From Variovorax sp. PBL-E5 (GTDB lineage Bacteria; Pseudomonadota; Gammaproteobacteria; Burkholderiales; Burkholderiaceae_C): a stretch of 64,000 nt of DNA. The notes under the pieces were generated by a model. It ran no database searches, had not been told where the DNA came from, and worked only from the letters and a program-made list of their open reading frames with translations. Positions 50,303 to 60,724 of this stretch are shown in pieces. The position numbers and the translations under genes were made by a program. Every line of letters begins with the position of its first letter. Position 1 is the stretch's first letter. The stretch lies in NCBI RefSeq assembly GCF_901827185.1, contig NZ_LR594671.1, positions 1,984,001 through 2,048,000 on the forward strand, given 5' to 3'.

Positions 50303-50539
50303 ATGGCCACCAGTCCCGAGCTTCCGACACCCATCACGCCCGATCCGCCGGATCTTCCGGTCGAACCCGACGAAGGGCCGACGCCTCCGCCCGGGAATCC
50401 CACGGATCCCGAGAGTCCTTTCCCGTTGCAGCCGGAGCGCTCTCGCTCCCATGTGCGGCTGCTGCGGGTCCACCGCGATGTCATGCGTGCGGCCGCGTTC
50501 TGCTGGCGGCGGCATGGGCGCATGACGGCGATGGCCTGA
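50303..50539 (+). CDS. Small proline-rich hypothetical protein
   Basis: 78 residues. The ATG at 50303 has a strong AAGGAG site 7 bases upstream, the main reason to accept it as a gene. The first half is very rich in Pro, Asp and Glu (PTPITPDPPDLPVEP), and the second half is basic with several Arg and His. There is no signal peptide, membrane helix or known domain. It lies after the tRNA and before the DUF883 gene. I do not recognise a function. Confidence 0.5.
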   Translation: MATSPELPTPITPDPPDLPVEPDEGPTPPPGNPTDPESPFPLQPERSRSHVRLLRVHRDVMRAAAFCWRRHGRMTAMA

Positions 50540-50674
50540 TCTGCGCCTTCCGATCATTCGCAACGGACGCCGGCGCTGTCGCAGGCACGCGCGGCCATGT
50601 ACCATGGAATGCCACGCCGCTCACCGGCGTGGAATGGCCGGCGCGGTGCCGGCCTCATCGAGGAGGACCCCTGA

Positions 50675-50983
50675 ATGACTGCATCCAGCAATCTCGACGC
50701 GGCGGCCAACGCCGTCGCTGAAGACATCGCCAGCGACGTCCGCGGCGTACTCGCGAGCAAGGATCTCGACTCCGTGCCGCACATCAAGGCGTTGCGCCAG
50801 CGTATCGACAGCAAGCTCGCCATCGCTCGCGAGCTCGCGGCGGAGAAGAGCCGGATTGCCGCCAAGAAGGCGCGCGAGGCGGCCAATACGGCCAACGCCT
50901 ATGCCCACGACGAGCCGTGGCAGATCGCCGGCGCCGCGCTGGCGGTGGGCGTGCTGGTGGGCCTGCTGCTTGGTCGCCGCTGA
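50675..50983 (+). CDS. DUF883 family membrane protein (ElaB/YqjD-like)
   Basis: 102 residues. A long amphipathic, Ala/Lys/Glu-rich helix (about 10-75) is followed by one C-terminal membrane helix (GAALAVGVLVGLLLGRR) with the glycine-rich pattern of YqjD/ElaB. In E. coli such proteins anchor ribosomes to the inner membrane in stationary phase. An AGGAGG site lies upstream. It is followed by a YqjE-like gene, matching the yqjD-yqjE order. Confidence 0.88.
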   Translation: MTASSNLDAAANAVAEDIASDVRGVLASKDLDSVPHIKALRQRIDSKLAIARELAAEKSRIAAKKAREAANTANAYAHDEPWQIAGAALAVGVLVGLLLGRR

Positions 50984-51058
50984 GCGTGCGGCACCCGGCG
51001 CGCGGCGAGCATCCACATCATCCTGCCGTGGGCCTGCGGGCCCGCGCGGAGGCTGGGC

Positions 51059-51772
51059 ATGAGGCTGCTCTCGCTCCTCGGGCTTGACCGCTACCTGCGC
51101 CGCTGGCGCATCGCGGCGGGAGAGGGCGCACTGGCGGCCCAGGACCGCGTTCAGCTGATCCAGCTCGCCTGGGGCGAAGAAAAGAAGCGCCTGCAGCTGG
51201 TGCTGGGCCTGGTGATCGCGGTGATCGGACTGACCACGATCGCGATCGCGCTGCTGTCGGTCGCGGTCGTCGTCCATTTCTGGGACACGCCGTACCGCGT
51301 CACGGCGGCCTGGTCGGTGGCCGCGGTGTGGAGCGGGCTCTGGCTGGTGGCCGTGCTGGCGCTGCTGTCCCAGCTGCGCGCGTCATCAGACGCCTTCGAG
51401 CCGGCGCGTCGCGAGTTCGAGCGCGACCTGGCATGGTTCCACGACCGTTTCGGCATGGACCATCACGCCGAGAGCTCGCGCGAAGCCCGGCCTGCCAGCC
51501 GCGAAGAGCTGCTGGCGCGCATCGCGCGGCAGCGCCAGCGCATTGCGACCTTGCAGGGCTCTCCGGCCGATGCCGCGCAGGCGGCGCAGAGGGCTGCAGC
51601 CGAAGCAGCACCGCCCGCGGATGAATCCATCGGCGGCACCGCACTGCGGATCGCGCGCGAACATCCCGTCGCCACCGGCGTCGCCACCGCGGCCGCCGTC
51701 GCGGTGCTCGGGCCGCGACGCCTGCTGCGCTGGGCTGCCGTCGTCGTTCCGGTGTTGTGGCGGATGCGCTGA
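51059..51772 (+). CDS. Phage-holin-family / YqjE-like membrane protein with YqjK-like tail
   Basis: 237 residues. Two membrane helices (about 47-72 and 82-105) are preceded by an amphipathic helix, as in the YqjE holin superfamily. The second half is soluble and Ala/Arg-rich. A final hydrophobic stretch (PVATGVATAAAVAVLGPRRLL) recalls YqjK, so this may be a YqjE-YqjK fusion. A GGAGG site precedes the start. Despite the family name it is a chromosomal protein, not a phage gene. Confidence 0.75.
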   Translation: MRLLSLLGLDRYLRRWRIAAGEGALAAQDRVQLIQLAWGEEKKRLQLVLGLVIAVIGLTTIAIALLSVAVVVHFWDTPYRVTAAWSVAAVWSGLWLVAVLALLSQLRASSDAFEPARREFERDLAWFHDRFGMDHHAESSREARPASREELLARIARQRQRIATLQGSPADAAQAAQRAAAEAAPPADESIGGTALRIAREHPVATGVATAAAVAVLGPRRLLRWAAVVVPVLWRMR

Positions 51773-51804
51773 TGCGCTGCTGACGACAACAGGCGCGCCG
51801 TCGC

Positions 51805-52872
51805 TCAGGCCTCGCGCCGGCGCAGCGCCTGGGCGGCTTCGCGCACCAGTGCCGGGCCGCGGTAGATCAGGCCGGTGTAGATCTGCACCAGGTCCGCGCC
51901 GGCGGCGATCTTGCCGCGGGCGTCGGCCGCGCTGAGAACGCCGCCGACGCCGATGATCGGAAAATCGGCACCCAGTGCCGCGCGCAATTGGCCGATCACG
52001 CGGTTGCTGGCGTCCCTCACGGGTGCGCCGGACAGGCCGCCGGCCTCGTCCGCATGCGGCAATCCCGCGACCGCATCGCGCGCCAGCGTGGTGTTGGTCG
52101 CGATCACGCCATCCATGCCGTGGCGCCGCAGCGCGGCGGCGATGACGCCCACCTGCGCCTCGTCGAGATCGGGCGCAATCTTGACGAACAGCGGCACCCG
52201 CTTGCCTTGCCGTGCGGTGAGGGCCTCGCGCTTGTCCGCCATGGCGCCGAGCAGCGTGTCGAGCGCCGCATCGCTCTGGAGCGAGCGCAGGTTGGCCGTG
52301 TTGGGGCTCGAGATGTTGATCGTCACGTAGTCGGCATGCGGGTAGACGCCATCCAGGCAGATCAGGTAATCGTCGACTGCGCGTTCGATCGGCGTCGATG
52401 CGTTCTTGCCGATGTTGAGGCCCAGCAGCATCGGCGCCTTCGTGTCGCTGCGGCGAAAGCGTGCCCGTCGCACGTTCGCGACGAAGGCTTCGAGTCCGTC
52501 GTTGTTGAAGCCGAGCCGGTTGATCAGCGCATCGCGCTGCGGCAGCCGGAACATGCGCGGCTTCGGATTGCCCGGCTGCGGTTTGGGCGTGACGGTGCCG
52601 ACCTCGACGAAGCCGAAGCCCATGGCCGCGAAGGCGTCGATGCAGCGTGCGTTCTTGTCGAGTCCCGCGGCGAGCCCGACCCGGTTGGGGAACGACAGGC
52701 CGGCGAGCCGAACCCGGTCCTCGGTGCGAGGCGCCGCATAGGCGCAGGCGAGCGGCGTGTTCTGCGTGCGCGCCAGTGCGTCGAGCGTGAGCTCGTGGGC
52801 ATGCTCCGGGTCGAAGCCGAACAGGAAGGGGCGGGCAAAGACGTAGAGCGAGGAAGGCAGCAGCAAGGGCAT
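51805..52872 (-). CDS. pyrD: Dihydroorotate dehydrogenase (quinone), class 2
   Basis: 355 residues from ATG 52872. FMN enzyme of pyrimidine synthesis that passes electrons to quinone. The N-terminal membrane-contact helices are present ([22 protein letters not shown]), which marks class 2. [11 protein letters not shown] holds the catalytic Ser, with VKIAPDLD and [33 protein letters not shown] at the FMN site. It is divergent from rpiA with only 40 bases between the starts. Confidence 0.96.
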   Translation of the reverse strand: MPLLLPSSLYVFARPFLFGFDPEHAHELTLDALARTQNTPLACAYAAPRTEDRVRLAGLSFPNRVGLAAGLDKNARCIDAFAAMGFGFVEVGTVTPKPQPGNPKPRMFRLPQRDALINRLGFNNDGLEAFVANVRRARFRRSDTKAPMLLGLNIGKNASTPIERAVDDYLICLDGVYPHADYVTINISSPNTANLRSLQSDAALDTLLGAMADKREALTARQGKRVPLFVKIAPDLDEAQVGVIAAALRRHGMDGVIATNTTLARDAVAGLPHADEAGGLSGAPVRDASNRVIGQLRAALGADFPIIGVGGVLSAADARGKIAAGADLVQIYTGLIYRGPALVREAAQALRRREA

Positions 52873-52912
52873 TGGATAATTCTCGGCTTCAGACAGCCAA
52901 GGATTCTCCCCG

Positions 52913-53614
52913 ATGACATCACCCGCTCCCGTTTCCGTCCTGACGCAGGACGAACTCAAGGCCCTGGTCGGCCGCGCCGCGTTGGACTATGTGGTGAAGG
53001 GCGAGATCGTGGGCGTCGGCACCGGCTCGACGGTCAACAAGTTCATCGATGCGCTGGCGGCGATCAAGGGCGATATCCGGGGCGCAGTCTCGAGTTCCAC
53101 CGCATCGACCGAACGTCTGCGCGCGCTGGGCATTCCGGTCTTCGACAGCAACGAGGTCGAGGAACTGGCCGTCTACATCGACGGCGCCGACGAGATCGAT
53201 GGCCGCGGCTACATGATCAAGGGCGGCGGCGCCGCGCTCACGCGCGAGAAGATCGTCGCGGCGCAATCGCGGCGCTTCGTCTGCATCGCCGATGCGTCCA
53301 AGCGCGTGAACACGCTCGGCGCCTTTCCGTTGCCGGTCGAGGTGATCCCGATGGCGGTGCAGCGCGTGATGCGGCAGTTCGCGCGGATGGGCGGGCTGGC
53401 ACAGGTGCGCGAGAAGGATGGCGTGCCGCTGGTCACCGACAACGGCCAGCACATCATCGATGTGACCGGCCTGCGCATCAGCGACCCGCTCGATTTCGAG
53501 ACCGAGGTGAACCAATGGCCTGGCGTGGTCACCGTCGGCGTGTTCGCGCACCAGCGGGCCAACGTGTGTCTGCTGGGCACCGCGGCGGGTGTGGAGACCT
53601 TGCGCTTCGATTGA
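52913..53614 (+). CDS. rpiA: Ribose-5-phosphate isomerase A
   Basis: 233 residues. It interconverts ribose 5-phosphate and ribulose 5-phosphate. Motifs are [15 protein letters not shown] (36-50), [10 protein letters not shown], the catalytic DGADEID and [12 protein letters not shown]. It is about 14 residues longer than the E. coli enzyme at the N-terminus. It faces pyrD across a short shared promoter region, a pairing that fits the demand for phosphoribosyl pyrophosphate in pyrimidine synthesis. Confidence 0.96.
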   Translation: MTSPAPVSVLTQDELKALVGRAALDYVVKGEIVGVGTGSTVNKFIDALAAIKGDIRGAVSSSTASTERLRALGIPVFDSNEVEELAVYIDGADEIDGRGYMIKGGGAALTREKIVAAQSRRFVCIADASKRVNTLGAFPLPVEVIPMAVQRVMRQFARMGGLAQVREKDGVPLVTDNGQHIIDVTGLRISDPLDFETEVNQWPGVVTVGVFAHQRANVCLLGTAAGVETLRFD

Positions 53615-53626
53615 GCGGCCGGCCGC

Positions 53627-54259
53627 TCAGAACTTGATGCCGGCGGGATTGCCGGGCGTCGGCCCGGTCGCGGCCGCAGGCGCGGCGGCCGGTCCCGGCG
53701 CTGCGGGTGCCGGTGTTGCCGCCGCGGCGGGTCGTGCGGCCGGCTGTTGCGCGACCAGCGGCTGCGCCGGCGGATTGCGATAGCTGGCCGGCAGTTGGGT
53801 GCTCTTCGGATAGCCGGCGGCGTCGAGGTATTGCGACCATTCCGCGTCCGAGAAGCCCCTCAGCTGCTGCGAGCCGATGGCCAGCAGCGGCAGCGAGTTC
53901 TGTCCGCTCAGGCGCTGCAGCGCATCGATGTCCGCGTTGGACTTGATGGTGCGCTCGTCGAAGGGCACGCCGCGCGTGATCAGCAGCGAGCGGCCTGCGC
54001 TGCAGGCGCCGCACTCGTCGCCGGTGTAGAGCGTGACGGGGTAGCGCTGCACGATCTGCCGCAGTTCATAGGGCAGTTCCGCGTTGGCGTTCGGGGAGAT
54101 GCCGGGTCTCGGCGCCGCGGGCCGCGCATCGGCGGACGGCGGCTGGTCGGAGAAGCTGACCTTGCCATTGCCGTCGACATGGCGGTAGACCGGCTGCGCG
54201 AGCGCGCCGGCCGCCACCAGCAGCAGGCTGAGCGCCGAAAGGTAAGTGCTGAATTTCAT
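53627..54259 (-). CDS. Exported DUF4124 and glutaredoxin-like protein
   Basis: 210 residues from ATG 54259, with a GGGGAG site upstream. A Sec signal peptide (about 1-19) is followed by a DUF4124 segment (VYRHVDGNGKVSFSDQPP). Next is a thioredoxin-fold region with a CGAC redox motif (YTGDECGACSAGRSLLITRGVPF) and the glutaredoxin-like LPLLAIGSQQLRGFSDAEW. The last 45 residues are Pro/Ala-rich and probably unstructured. It is likely a periplasmic thiol protein; the partner is unknown. Confidence 0.82.
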   Translation of the reverse strand: MKFSTYLSALSLLLVAAGALAQPVYRHVDGNGKVSFSDQPPSADARPAAPRPGISPNANAELPYELRQIVQRYPVTLYTGDECGACSAGRSLLITRGVPFDERTIKSNADIDALQRLSGQNSLPLLAIGSQQLRGFSDAEWSQYLDAAGYPKSTQLPASYRNPPAQPLVAQQPAARPAAAATPAPAAPGPAAAPAAATGPTPGNPAGIKF

Positions 54260-54319
54260 CGATGACTCCCCGTGATCGGATGGCCGAAGTATCTCAGGCT
54301 CCGGCGGCATCGGATGGCC

Positions 54320-56368
54320 TCAGGCGGGCTGCGCCTCGGCCATGCCCTGATGACGCAGCAACGCGTCGAGCTGCGGCTCGCGGCCGCGGAAGGCCTTGAA
54401 CGATTCCATTGCGCTGCGGCTGCCGCCGGCTTCGAGAATCGCCTGACGGTATCTGCGCCCGGTCTCGATGCTGGGCTCGCCATCGGCGCCGGCCGTTTCC
54501 TCGAACGCGGCATAGGCATCGGCGCTCAGGACCTCGGCCCACTTGTAGCTGTAGTAGCCGGCCGCGTAGCCGCCCGAGAAAATGTGGCTGAAGGTGTTGG
54601 GCGTGCGGCTGAAGGGCGGCGCGGGCAGCACCGCGACCTCGTCGCGCACCTTGCCCAGCAAGGCCATCACGTCGCCCGGCTGGGCTGCGGCCGCGTCGTA
54701 CGCAGTGTGCAGCAGCATGTCGAACAGCGCGAACTCGATCTGGCGCAGCGTCTGCATGCCGCTCTGGAAATTCTTGGCGGCCGTCATCTTGTCGAACAGC
54801 GTGCGCGGCAGCGGCTCGCCGGTGTCGACCTGCGAGGTCATGTGCCGCAGCACGTCCCACTCCCAGCAGAAGTTCTCCATGAACTGGCTCGGCAGTTCGA
54901 CCGCGTCCCACTCGACGCCGCTGATGCCCGAGACGTCGCGCTCGTTGATCTGCGTGAGCATGTGGTGCAGGCCGTGGCCGAATTCGTGGAAGAGGGTGGT
55001 CACGTCGTCGTGCGTGAGCAGCGGCGGCTTGCCGTCGACGCCGTCGGCGAAGTTGCACACCAGCTGCGCGATCGGCGTCTGCAGAACGCCGGTGTCGGGG
55101 CGCAGCCAGCGGGCGCGCACGTCGTCCATCCAGGCGCCGCCGCGCTTGGCGGCGCGTGCGGACGGATCGAGGTAGAACTGGCCGACCTTCTGGCCGGCCC
55201 TTTCGATGCGGTAGAACTCGACGCTCGGATGCCAGACGGGCGCGCTGTCGCGCACGATCGACACCTCGAACAGCGTCTCGACGATCTTGAACAGGCCCGC
55301 CATCACCTTGGGCGCCGGGAAGTACTGCTTGACCTCCTGTTCGCTGAAGGCATAGCGCGCTTCCTTGAGCTTTTCGCCGACGTAGGTCCAGTCCCAGGGC
55401 TGCGGATCGACGATGCCGAGCTGCTCGGCCGCGAACACGCGCAGGTCGGCCAGGTCGCGTTCGCCGTAGGGCTTGGCCTTGGTCGCCAGATCGCGCAGGA
55501 ACTGGATGACCTGCGCGGCCGACTCGGCCATCTTCGGCACGATGGAGAGCTCGCCGAAGTTGGGATAGCCGAGCAGCCTGGCTTCTTCCTGGCGCAGCGC
55601 GAGGATCTCGCGGATCGGCGCGGTGTTGTCGAAAGCCGGATCGCCGAACTCGCTGGCGCGCGTGACGTAGGCGCGGTAGAGCGTCTCGCGCAGCGCACTG
55701 CTCCTGACGAATTGCATCACCGGCAGGTAGCACGGCATCTTGAGCGTGAGCTTGTAGCCTTCCTTGCCCTCGGCTTCGGCGGCAGCGCGCGCGGTGCTGA
55801 CCACGTCCTCGGACAGGCCATCGAGTTCGCCCAGCTGGGCGTAGTAGGCAAAGGCATCGGTCGCATCGAGCGCGTTCTCGCTGAACTTCTGGCTCAGCTC
55901 GGCCTGCCGCTCCTGGATCTCGGCGAAGCGTGTCTTGGCCGCCCCTTGCAACTCGGCGCCGCCGAGTACGAAGTTGCGGATCGCGTAGCGATGGGCCTGG
56001 CGCTGTTCGGGGTTCAGCGTGGCGACATCGATGGCCTTGTACTTGGCATAGAGACGTTCGTCGGAGCCCAGCCTTGTCCAGAAGGCGGTGACGCGGGGCA
56101 TCGCCTCGTTGTAGGCGGCGCGCAGCTCGGGCGTGTCGGCCACGGCATTGAGATGGCCGACCGCGCCCCAGGCGCGGCTGAAGCGCTCGGACGCGACGTC
56201 CAGCACCTTCGCGATGGCGCTCCACTCGGCAGGGAATTCCGGCGCGGTCACCGTCTGCAGTGCGGCCTCGGCATCGGCGAGCAGGGCGTCGACGGCCGGT
56301 GCGACATGCTCCGGCTTGATGCGGTCGAACGGGGTGAGGTCGGAGAAGTCGAGGAGCGGATTGGTCAT
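54320..56368 (-). CDS. prlC: Oligopeptidase A (M3 family zinc peptidase)
   Basis: 682 residues from ATG 56368; an ATG three codons upstream (56377) is also possible. The zinc motif HEFGH lies in TLFHEFGHGLHHML, with the downstream Glu in GVEWDAVELPSQFMENF. The long helical N-terminal half matches PrlC/OpdA. It degrades short peptides, including cleaved signal peptides, in the cytoplasm. It is 45 bases after folD on the same strand. Confidence 0.95.
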   Translation of the reverse strand: MTNPLLDFSDLTPFDRIKPEHVAPAVDALLADAEAALQTVTAPEFPAEWSAIAKVLDVASERFSRAWGAVGHLNAVADTPELRAAYNEAMPRVTAFWTRLGSDERLYAKYKAIDVATLNPEQRQAHRYAIRNFVLGGAELQGAAKTRFAEIQERQAELSQKFSENALDATDAFAYYAQLGELDGLSEDVVSTARAAAEAEGKEGYKLTLKMPCYLPVMQFVRSSALRETLYRAYVTRASEFGDPAFDNTAPIREILALRQEEARLLGYPNFGELSIVPKMAESAAQVIQFLRDLATKAKPYGERDLADLRVFAAEQLGIVDPQPWDWTYVGEKLKEARYAFSEQEVKQYFPAPKVMAGLFKIVETLFEVSIVRDSAPVWHPSVEFYRIERAGQKVGQFYLDPSARAAKRGGAWMDDVRARWLRPDTGVLQTPIAQLVCNFADGVDGKPPLLTHDDVTTLFHEFGHGLHHMLTQINERDVSGISGVEWDAVELPSQFMENFCWEWDVLRHMTSQVDTGEPLPRTLFDKMTAAKNFQSGMQTLRQIEFALFDMLLHTAYDAAAAQPGDVMALLGKVRDEVAVLPAPPFSRTPNTFSHIFSGGYAAGYYSYKWAEVLSADAYAAFEETAGADGEPSIETGRRYRQAILEAGGSRSAMESFKAFRGREPQLDALLRHQGMAEAQPA

Positions 56369-56413
56369 GGGATCCATCTGGCGGCGATGAGGCGCGGATT
56401 CAAGGCGTGGGCG

Positions 56414-57271
56414 TCAGGCCTTGGCGGCCTGGCGTTCGGCGGACTCGACGGTGTTGACCATCAGCATCGTCACGGTCATCGGCCCCACGCCGCCGGGCAC
56501 CGGCGTGATGTAGCCGGCCACCTCGCGCACGCCGGCGAAGTCGACGTCGCCGGCGAGCTTGTTGTGTTCGTTGCGGTTCATGCCGACGTCGATCACGACG
56601 GCACCCGGCTTCACCATGTCGGCCGTCAGCGTGTTGCGCCGGCCGACCGCGACCACGACCACGTCGGCCTGGCGCGTGTGGTGGCCGAGGTCCGGCGTGC
56701 CGCTGTGGCACACCGTCACGGTCGCGTTGGCCTGCAGCAGCAGCAGCGCCATCGGCTTGCCGACCGTGTTGCTGCGGCCGATCACCACCGCGTGCTTGCC
56801 CTTGAGGCCGATGCCGGTGCTCTCGATCAGTTTCACGCAGCCGTAAGGCGTGCAGGGACGAAAGCCCGGCAGCCCTGCCATCAGCTCGCCGGCCGAGAGC
56901 ACCGAGTAGCCGTCCACGTCCTTCGAGGTCGCGATGGCCTCAATGACCTTGGCCGGATCGATGTGCTTGGGCAGCGGCATCTGCACCAGGATGCCGTGGA
57001 TCGCCGGATCGGCATTCAGTGCCGCGATGCGCGCGAGCAGGTCGGCTTCGCTCAACTCGGCGGGGTAGCGCTCCAGCACCGAGCGCAGGCCGCGCTCCTG
57101 GCAGGCTTTCACTTTCTTGCCGACGTAGATCTCGCTGGCCGGGTCGTTGCCGACCAGCACGACCGCCAGGCCCGGTGTGATGCCGCGCGCGGTGAGCGCG
57201 GCCGCGCGCGTGGCAACGTCGGCCAGGAGCCGCTGCGAGAGCGCGTTGCCGTCGATCAGTTGGGCTGTCAT
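56414..57271 (-). CDS. folD: Bifunctional methylenetetrahydrofolate dehydrogenase/cyclohydrolase FolD
   Basis: 285 residues from ATG 57271. It converts 5,10-methylene-THF to 10-formyl-THF with NADP. Motifs are the catalytic Lys in [13 protein letters not shown], the [14 protein letters not shown] segment, [30 protein letters not shown] for NADP binding and the final [17 protein letters not shown] lies about 10 bases upstream. A terminator separates it from the regulator gene before it. Confidence 0.96.
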   Translation of the reverse strand: MTAQLIDGNALSQRLLADVATRAAALTARGITPGLAVVLVGNDPASEIYVGKKVKACQERGLRSVLERYPAELSEADLLARIAALNADPAIHGILVQMPLPKHIDPAKVIEAIATSKDVDGYSVLSAGELMAGLPGFRPCTPYGCVKLIESTGIGLKGKHAVVIGRSNTVGKPMALLLLQANATVTVCHSGTPDLGHHTRQADVVVVAVGRRNTLTADMVKPGAVVIDVGMNRNEHNKLAGDVDFAGVREVAGYITPVPGGVGPMTVTMLMVNTVESAERQAAKA

Positions 57272-57290
57272 CGTTTTCAGTTCTCCAAGT

Positions 57291-57315
57291 AAAAACGCCC
57301 GCTTGGCGCAGGCGT
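57291..57315 (-). terminator. Rho-independent terminator after the FixJ-type regulator gene
   Basis: On the minus strand ACGCCTGC pairs with GCGGGCGT (one G-U pair) around loop GCCAA, and the end runs into five T. It lies 34 bases after the regulator stop and 20 bases before the folD start. It should end the kinase-regulator transcript so that folD has its own promoter. Confidence 0.7.
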
Positions 57316-57348
57316 GAAGTCGATGTCGGGTGGTCGGGATGGCAGCGG

Positions 57349-57978
57349 CTAGGCCTTGGCCGAGGCCGCCTGTCCCAATGCGATCTTGAGCAGGTCGGCC
57401 ACCGTGTTCGCGTTGAGCTTTTCCATGATGTTGGCGCGGTGCGCCTCCACCGTCTTGATGCTGATGCCGAGGTCGTCGGCGATCTGCTTGTTGAGCCGGC
57501 CGGCGACGATGCGTTCGAGCACCTGCGCTTCGCGGCCGGTGAGCTTGGACAGCAGCGCGTCGCGGCTGGCGGACTGCTGGTGCTGCGCGAAGGCGCCGCG
57601 CGCGTGTTCGAGCATGCGTTCGACCAGCGCCACCAGCGCCTCGTCGTTGAAGGGCTTCTGGATGAAATCCATCGCGCCCTTCTTCATGCTGTCGACCGCC
57701 ATCGGCACATCGCCGTGGCCGGTGATGACGACGATCGGCAGCGGCGAGCGACGCTCGATCAGCCGGTCCTGCAGCTCGATGCCCGACATGCCGCCCATGC
57801 GGATGTCGACGATCAGGCAGGCCACTTCGCGCGGGTCGTAGCGCGAGAGAAAGGATTCGGCCGAATCGAAGCATCGAACCCGGTAGTCCTTGCCTTCGAG
57901 CAGCCATTGCAACGAATCGCGGACCGCTTCGTCGTCGTCGACGACATAGACCGTGCCCTTCTTCGGAATCAAACTCAT
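57349..57978 (-). CDS. FixJ/TodT-type response regulator with LuxR output
   Basis: 209 residues. The receiver domain has acidic Asp14-Asp16, phospho-acceptor Asp58 ([12 protein letters not shown]), Thr86 and Lys108. A LuxR-type helix-turn-helix covers about 147-205 ([36 protein letters not shown]). It is activated by the PAS kinase whose gene overlaps it by 4 bases (ATGA). The pair is divergent from aceE, so control of pyruvate dehydrogenase is possible. Confidence 0.94.
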   Translation of the reverse strand: MSLIPKKGTVYVVDDDEAVRDSLQWLLEGKDYRVRCFDSAESFLSRYDPREVACLIVDIRMGGMSGIELQDRLIERRSPLPIVVITGHGDVPMAVDSMKKGAMDFIQKPFNDEALVALVERMLEHARGAFAQHQQSASRDALLSKLTGREAQVLERIVAGRLNKQIADDLGISIKTVEAHRANIMEKLNANTVADLLKIALGQAASAKA

Positions 57979-60518
57979 GCGGGTACCTTCGCCTCGTTGC
58001 TTGCTACGGAATCGATAGCGTCCAACACCGGAATCCAGAAGGAAAAACGGCATCCGACGACATCCGGACCATTGTAGATGTTCTCCGCCTGCATCCGGCC
58101 GCGGTGCGACTCGACGATGGTGCGGCACAGGTTGAGCCCGATGCCCATGCCTTCGGGCTTGGTCGAGAAGAAGGCTTCATAGAGCCGGTCCATCACTTCG
58201 GGCGCCAGGCCCATGCCCGTGTCCTGTACCGAGAACTCGACCGCGTTCTGACCGTCGATGATCTTCGGCAGCACGCGCAGTTCGACGCTGCGGCGCGCGA
58301 GCGGACGGTTGGCGAGGTCGATCGACTCGGCCGCGTTCTTCAGCAGGTTGACCATCACCTGCTCGATCAGGATCGGGTCGACGCGAACGATCGGCAGCCG
58401 CGCGGCGACGTAGTGGTTGAGGCGCACGTTGCGACGCCGCAGTTCGATGCCCGCGAGTTCGACCGCCTCGCTCACCATGGTCGCGACCTCGGCCGGCGTG
58501 CGGTTCGGCTCGCTGCGCTTCACGAAGGAGCGGATGCGCTGGATGATCTGGCCCGCGCGCTGCGCCTGCTTGGCGGTCTTGTCGAGTGCGGCGAGCAGCG
58601 CGTCCGAGTCGATCTGCTGACCCCGGATGCGCGACATCATCCCGTTGCAGTAGTTGGTGATGGCGGTCAGCGGCTGATTGAGTTCGTGCGCGACGCTGGA
58701 GGCCATCTCACCCATCGTGATCAGCCGGCTGGCGGCCTGCGCGCGGTCGGCCTGCGCGGCGGAGAGGTCCTCGGCATCGCGCCGCGGCGTGATGTCGGTC
58801 GCGATCACCAACTGCGCCAGGCGGCCGTCGACCCAGGTCAGGTAGCGCGAGCGCACCTCGAGCCACTTGCCCAGCTCGGGCACGAAGATCTCGTTGTTGG
58901 CCGGCTGGGCGGTGGTCAGTTGATCGGTCGGCAGGCCGGCGAACGGATCCACGTCGTCGAGGTCTTCCTCGTGGGCATGCGAGGCCGGCACGCCGGCCTG
59001 CGCGACCATGCCCAGATGCCCCACGGTGTCGGAGCCGAACCAGAGCCGATAAAGCTTGTTGGCGAACAGCAGCTCCTCGCTGCCGAGTGGTGCGACCGAT
59101 ACCGACGCGTCCAGCGCTTCGAGCACGGTGGTGAAGCGTTCGTAGGAGGCCGAGAGCTGCTCGCGGATGCGCGTGGGCTCGGTGATGTCGGTCATCGAGG
59201 TCATCCATCCGGTCTGGTGCCCGCGCGCATCGATCAGCGGCGACACGTAGAGCCGCGCGTTGAAGACGCTGCCGTTGCGGCGCTTCACCCGGACCTGGAA
59301 ACCGCCGGGCAGCGCGCGGCCGTGCAGCTCTTCCTCGAGCCGTTCGTTCATGACCTCGCGATCGGATTCGAGCCAGTAGGGAAAGGGCGGCGTCTGGCCG
59401 ACCAGCTCGTTCTCGTTCCAGCCGGTCATGGCGCAGAAGGCCGCGTTGACGTAGGTGATGCGGCCCTCGAGGTCGAGCACGCGCATGCCGGTGAGCATCG
59501 AGTTCTCCATCGCGCGGCGGAAGTTGGTTTCGGCCACCAGCGCCTGCTGCGCCTGCAGCCGGCGCCGCGTGTGGCGCCAGGTTCCGATCAGCATCCAGCT
59601 GGTGAGCACGCTGAGTGCACCCACCAGCCAGAACAGCCCGTTGCCGACCACGCCCTGCGAGGTGCGGTACGCCTGCGCGCGCAGCAGCAGCGCATTGCCG
59701 ACCGGCGAGACAGGGACCTCGTATTCACTGGTGCGCACCATCCAGGGCAGAAGCCGCCGCGCGGACTCGCGCGGACTGGCGACCGTGTTGCCGGCGATCA
59801 GGCCGCCCTTGGCATCGAGCAGCGACACCGCATAGCGGGCCGAGACTTCCGAGGGCATGCCGTAGCGCAGCAGCCCGTCGATCGAGAACTCGCCCAGCAC
59901 CACGCCGGCGAACAGGCCCTGGTCGTACAGCGGGATGTGCAACTGCAGCATGGCCGGCGGGTCGCCGCCCGCGAGCGGTTGCGAGAACACCGGCTGGCGC
60001 AGCTCGCGCGCCAGCGCGTAGTTGCTCTCGATCTCGCCGGGCCGAAGTACTTCGCCGATGGCGTGCTGCTGCGCGGGATGTACGCTGGGCGCGGCGTAGG
60101 CGGCCTTGAAGCGACGCCGGTCGTCGATCCAGCTGACGGCCTGCAGTTCCGGGAACTGGCTGACCAGGGACTCCGCACGGCTGGTGAATTCGGTGGCGTC
60201 GATCTCGTGGGTAGAGGCATCGCGCGCGATGCGCATGAGCTGCTCCTGCCGCTCCAGCAGCCGCAGCCGCACGCGCTGCTGCGCGTACTCCACGTCACGC
60301 TTGACCGACTCCTGTCCGCGCTCCATTTCTTCGGCGCGCAGATACCAGAAGGCCGCGACGATGGCGGCCAGGAAGAGCAGCACCGCGGCCATCGGCGCCA
60401 GCATCGCGACCGCATCCTGCAGCACGGGTGTCTGCCGACGCCACCAGCGGCGCCACCAGGACAGCGGCGACGCATGAACCGCGCTGCGCGCAGCCTCGAT
60501 CGGAGAGGAAAAGGGCAT
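57975..60518 (-). CDS. Membrane PAS-PAS sensor histidine kinase
   Basis: 847 residues. Two membrane helices (about 37-60 and 293-312) flank a periplasmic sensor of about 230 residues. Two PAS domains follow (about 331-448, with [20 protein letters not shown], and 460-580). HisKA has phospho-acceptor His611 ([14 protein letters not shown]), and the HATPase domain has an N box ([11 protein letters not shown]) and DTGMGL. This FixL/DctB-like layout pairs with the LuxR-type regulator that overlaps its end. The ligand is unknown; small carboxylates are common for such sensors. Confidence 0.93.
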   Translation of the reverse strand: MPFSSPIEAARSAVHASPLSWWRRWWRRQTPVLQDAVAMLAPMAAVLLFLAAIVAAFWYLRAEEMERGQESVKRDVEYAQQRVRLRLLERQEQLMRIARDASTHEIDATEFTSRAESLVSQFPELQAVSWIDDRRRFKAAYAAPSVHPAQQHAIGEVLRPGEIESNYALARELRQPVFSQPLAGGDPPAMLQLHIPLYDQGLFAGVVLGEFSIDGLLRYGMPSEVSARYAVSLLDAKGGLIAGNTVASPRESARRLLPWMVRTSEYEVPVSPVGNALLLRAQAYRTSQGVVGNGLFWLVGALSVLTSWMLIGTWRHTRRRLQAQQALVAETNFRRAMENSMLTGMRVLDLEGRITYVNAAFCAMTGWNENELVGQTPPFPYWLESDREVMNERLEEELHGRALPGGFQVRVKRRNGSVFNARLYVSPLIDARGHQTGWMTSMTDITEPTRIREQLSASYERFTTVLEALDASVSVAPLGSEELLFANKLYRLWFGSDTVGHLGMVAQAGVPASHAHEEDLDDVDPFAGLPTDQLTTAQPANNEIFVPELGKWLEVRSRYLTWVDGRLAQLVIATDITPRRDAEDLSAAQADRAQAASRLITMGEMASSVAHELNQPLTAITNYCNGMMSRIRGQQIDSDALLAALDKTAKQAQRAGQIIQRIRSFVKRSEPNRTPAEVATMVSEAVELAGIELRRRNVRLNHYVAARLPIVRVDPILIEQVMVNLLKNAAESIDLANRPLARRSVELRVLPKIIDGQNAVEFSVQDTGMGLAPEVMDRLYEAFFSTKPEGMGIGLNLCRTIVESHRGRMQAENIYNGPDVVGCRFSFWIPVLDAIDSVASNEAKVPA

Positions 60519-60637
60519 CGGGCAAGTTTAGGGGCAAGGCCCGCGAGAGGGATGCGCTGCGGCTGGCCGACATGGTTTCGAAAGAGGCCATCTCATTCGA
60601 TATCTCACGATAAGAAATCTGCATGCACGATTTGAAA

Positions 60638-60657
60638 TTCTCATATTTCTATGAGAA
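60638..60657. promoter_or_regulatory. Inverted repeat TTCTCATA-TTTC-TATGAGAA upstream of aceE
   Basis: Perfect 8-base arms with a 4-base spacer lie in the 206-base region between the divergent PAS kinase and aceE genes, 68 bases before the aceE start. Two ATCTCA copies 12 bases apart (60590 and 60602) lie nearby, and TCTCA is shared with the repeat arm. A possible -35 TTGAAA (60632-60637) abuts it. It is a candidate site for the LuxR-type regulator or for a pyruvate-sensing repressor. Confidence 0.5.
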
Positions 60658-60724
60658 ACTTCCTGCGTCGCCGGATACGGCACTAAATTACAGCCACAAC
60701 CCCTTCGAGAAAAAGGAGACACGC

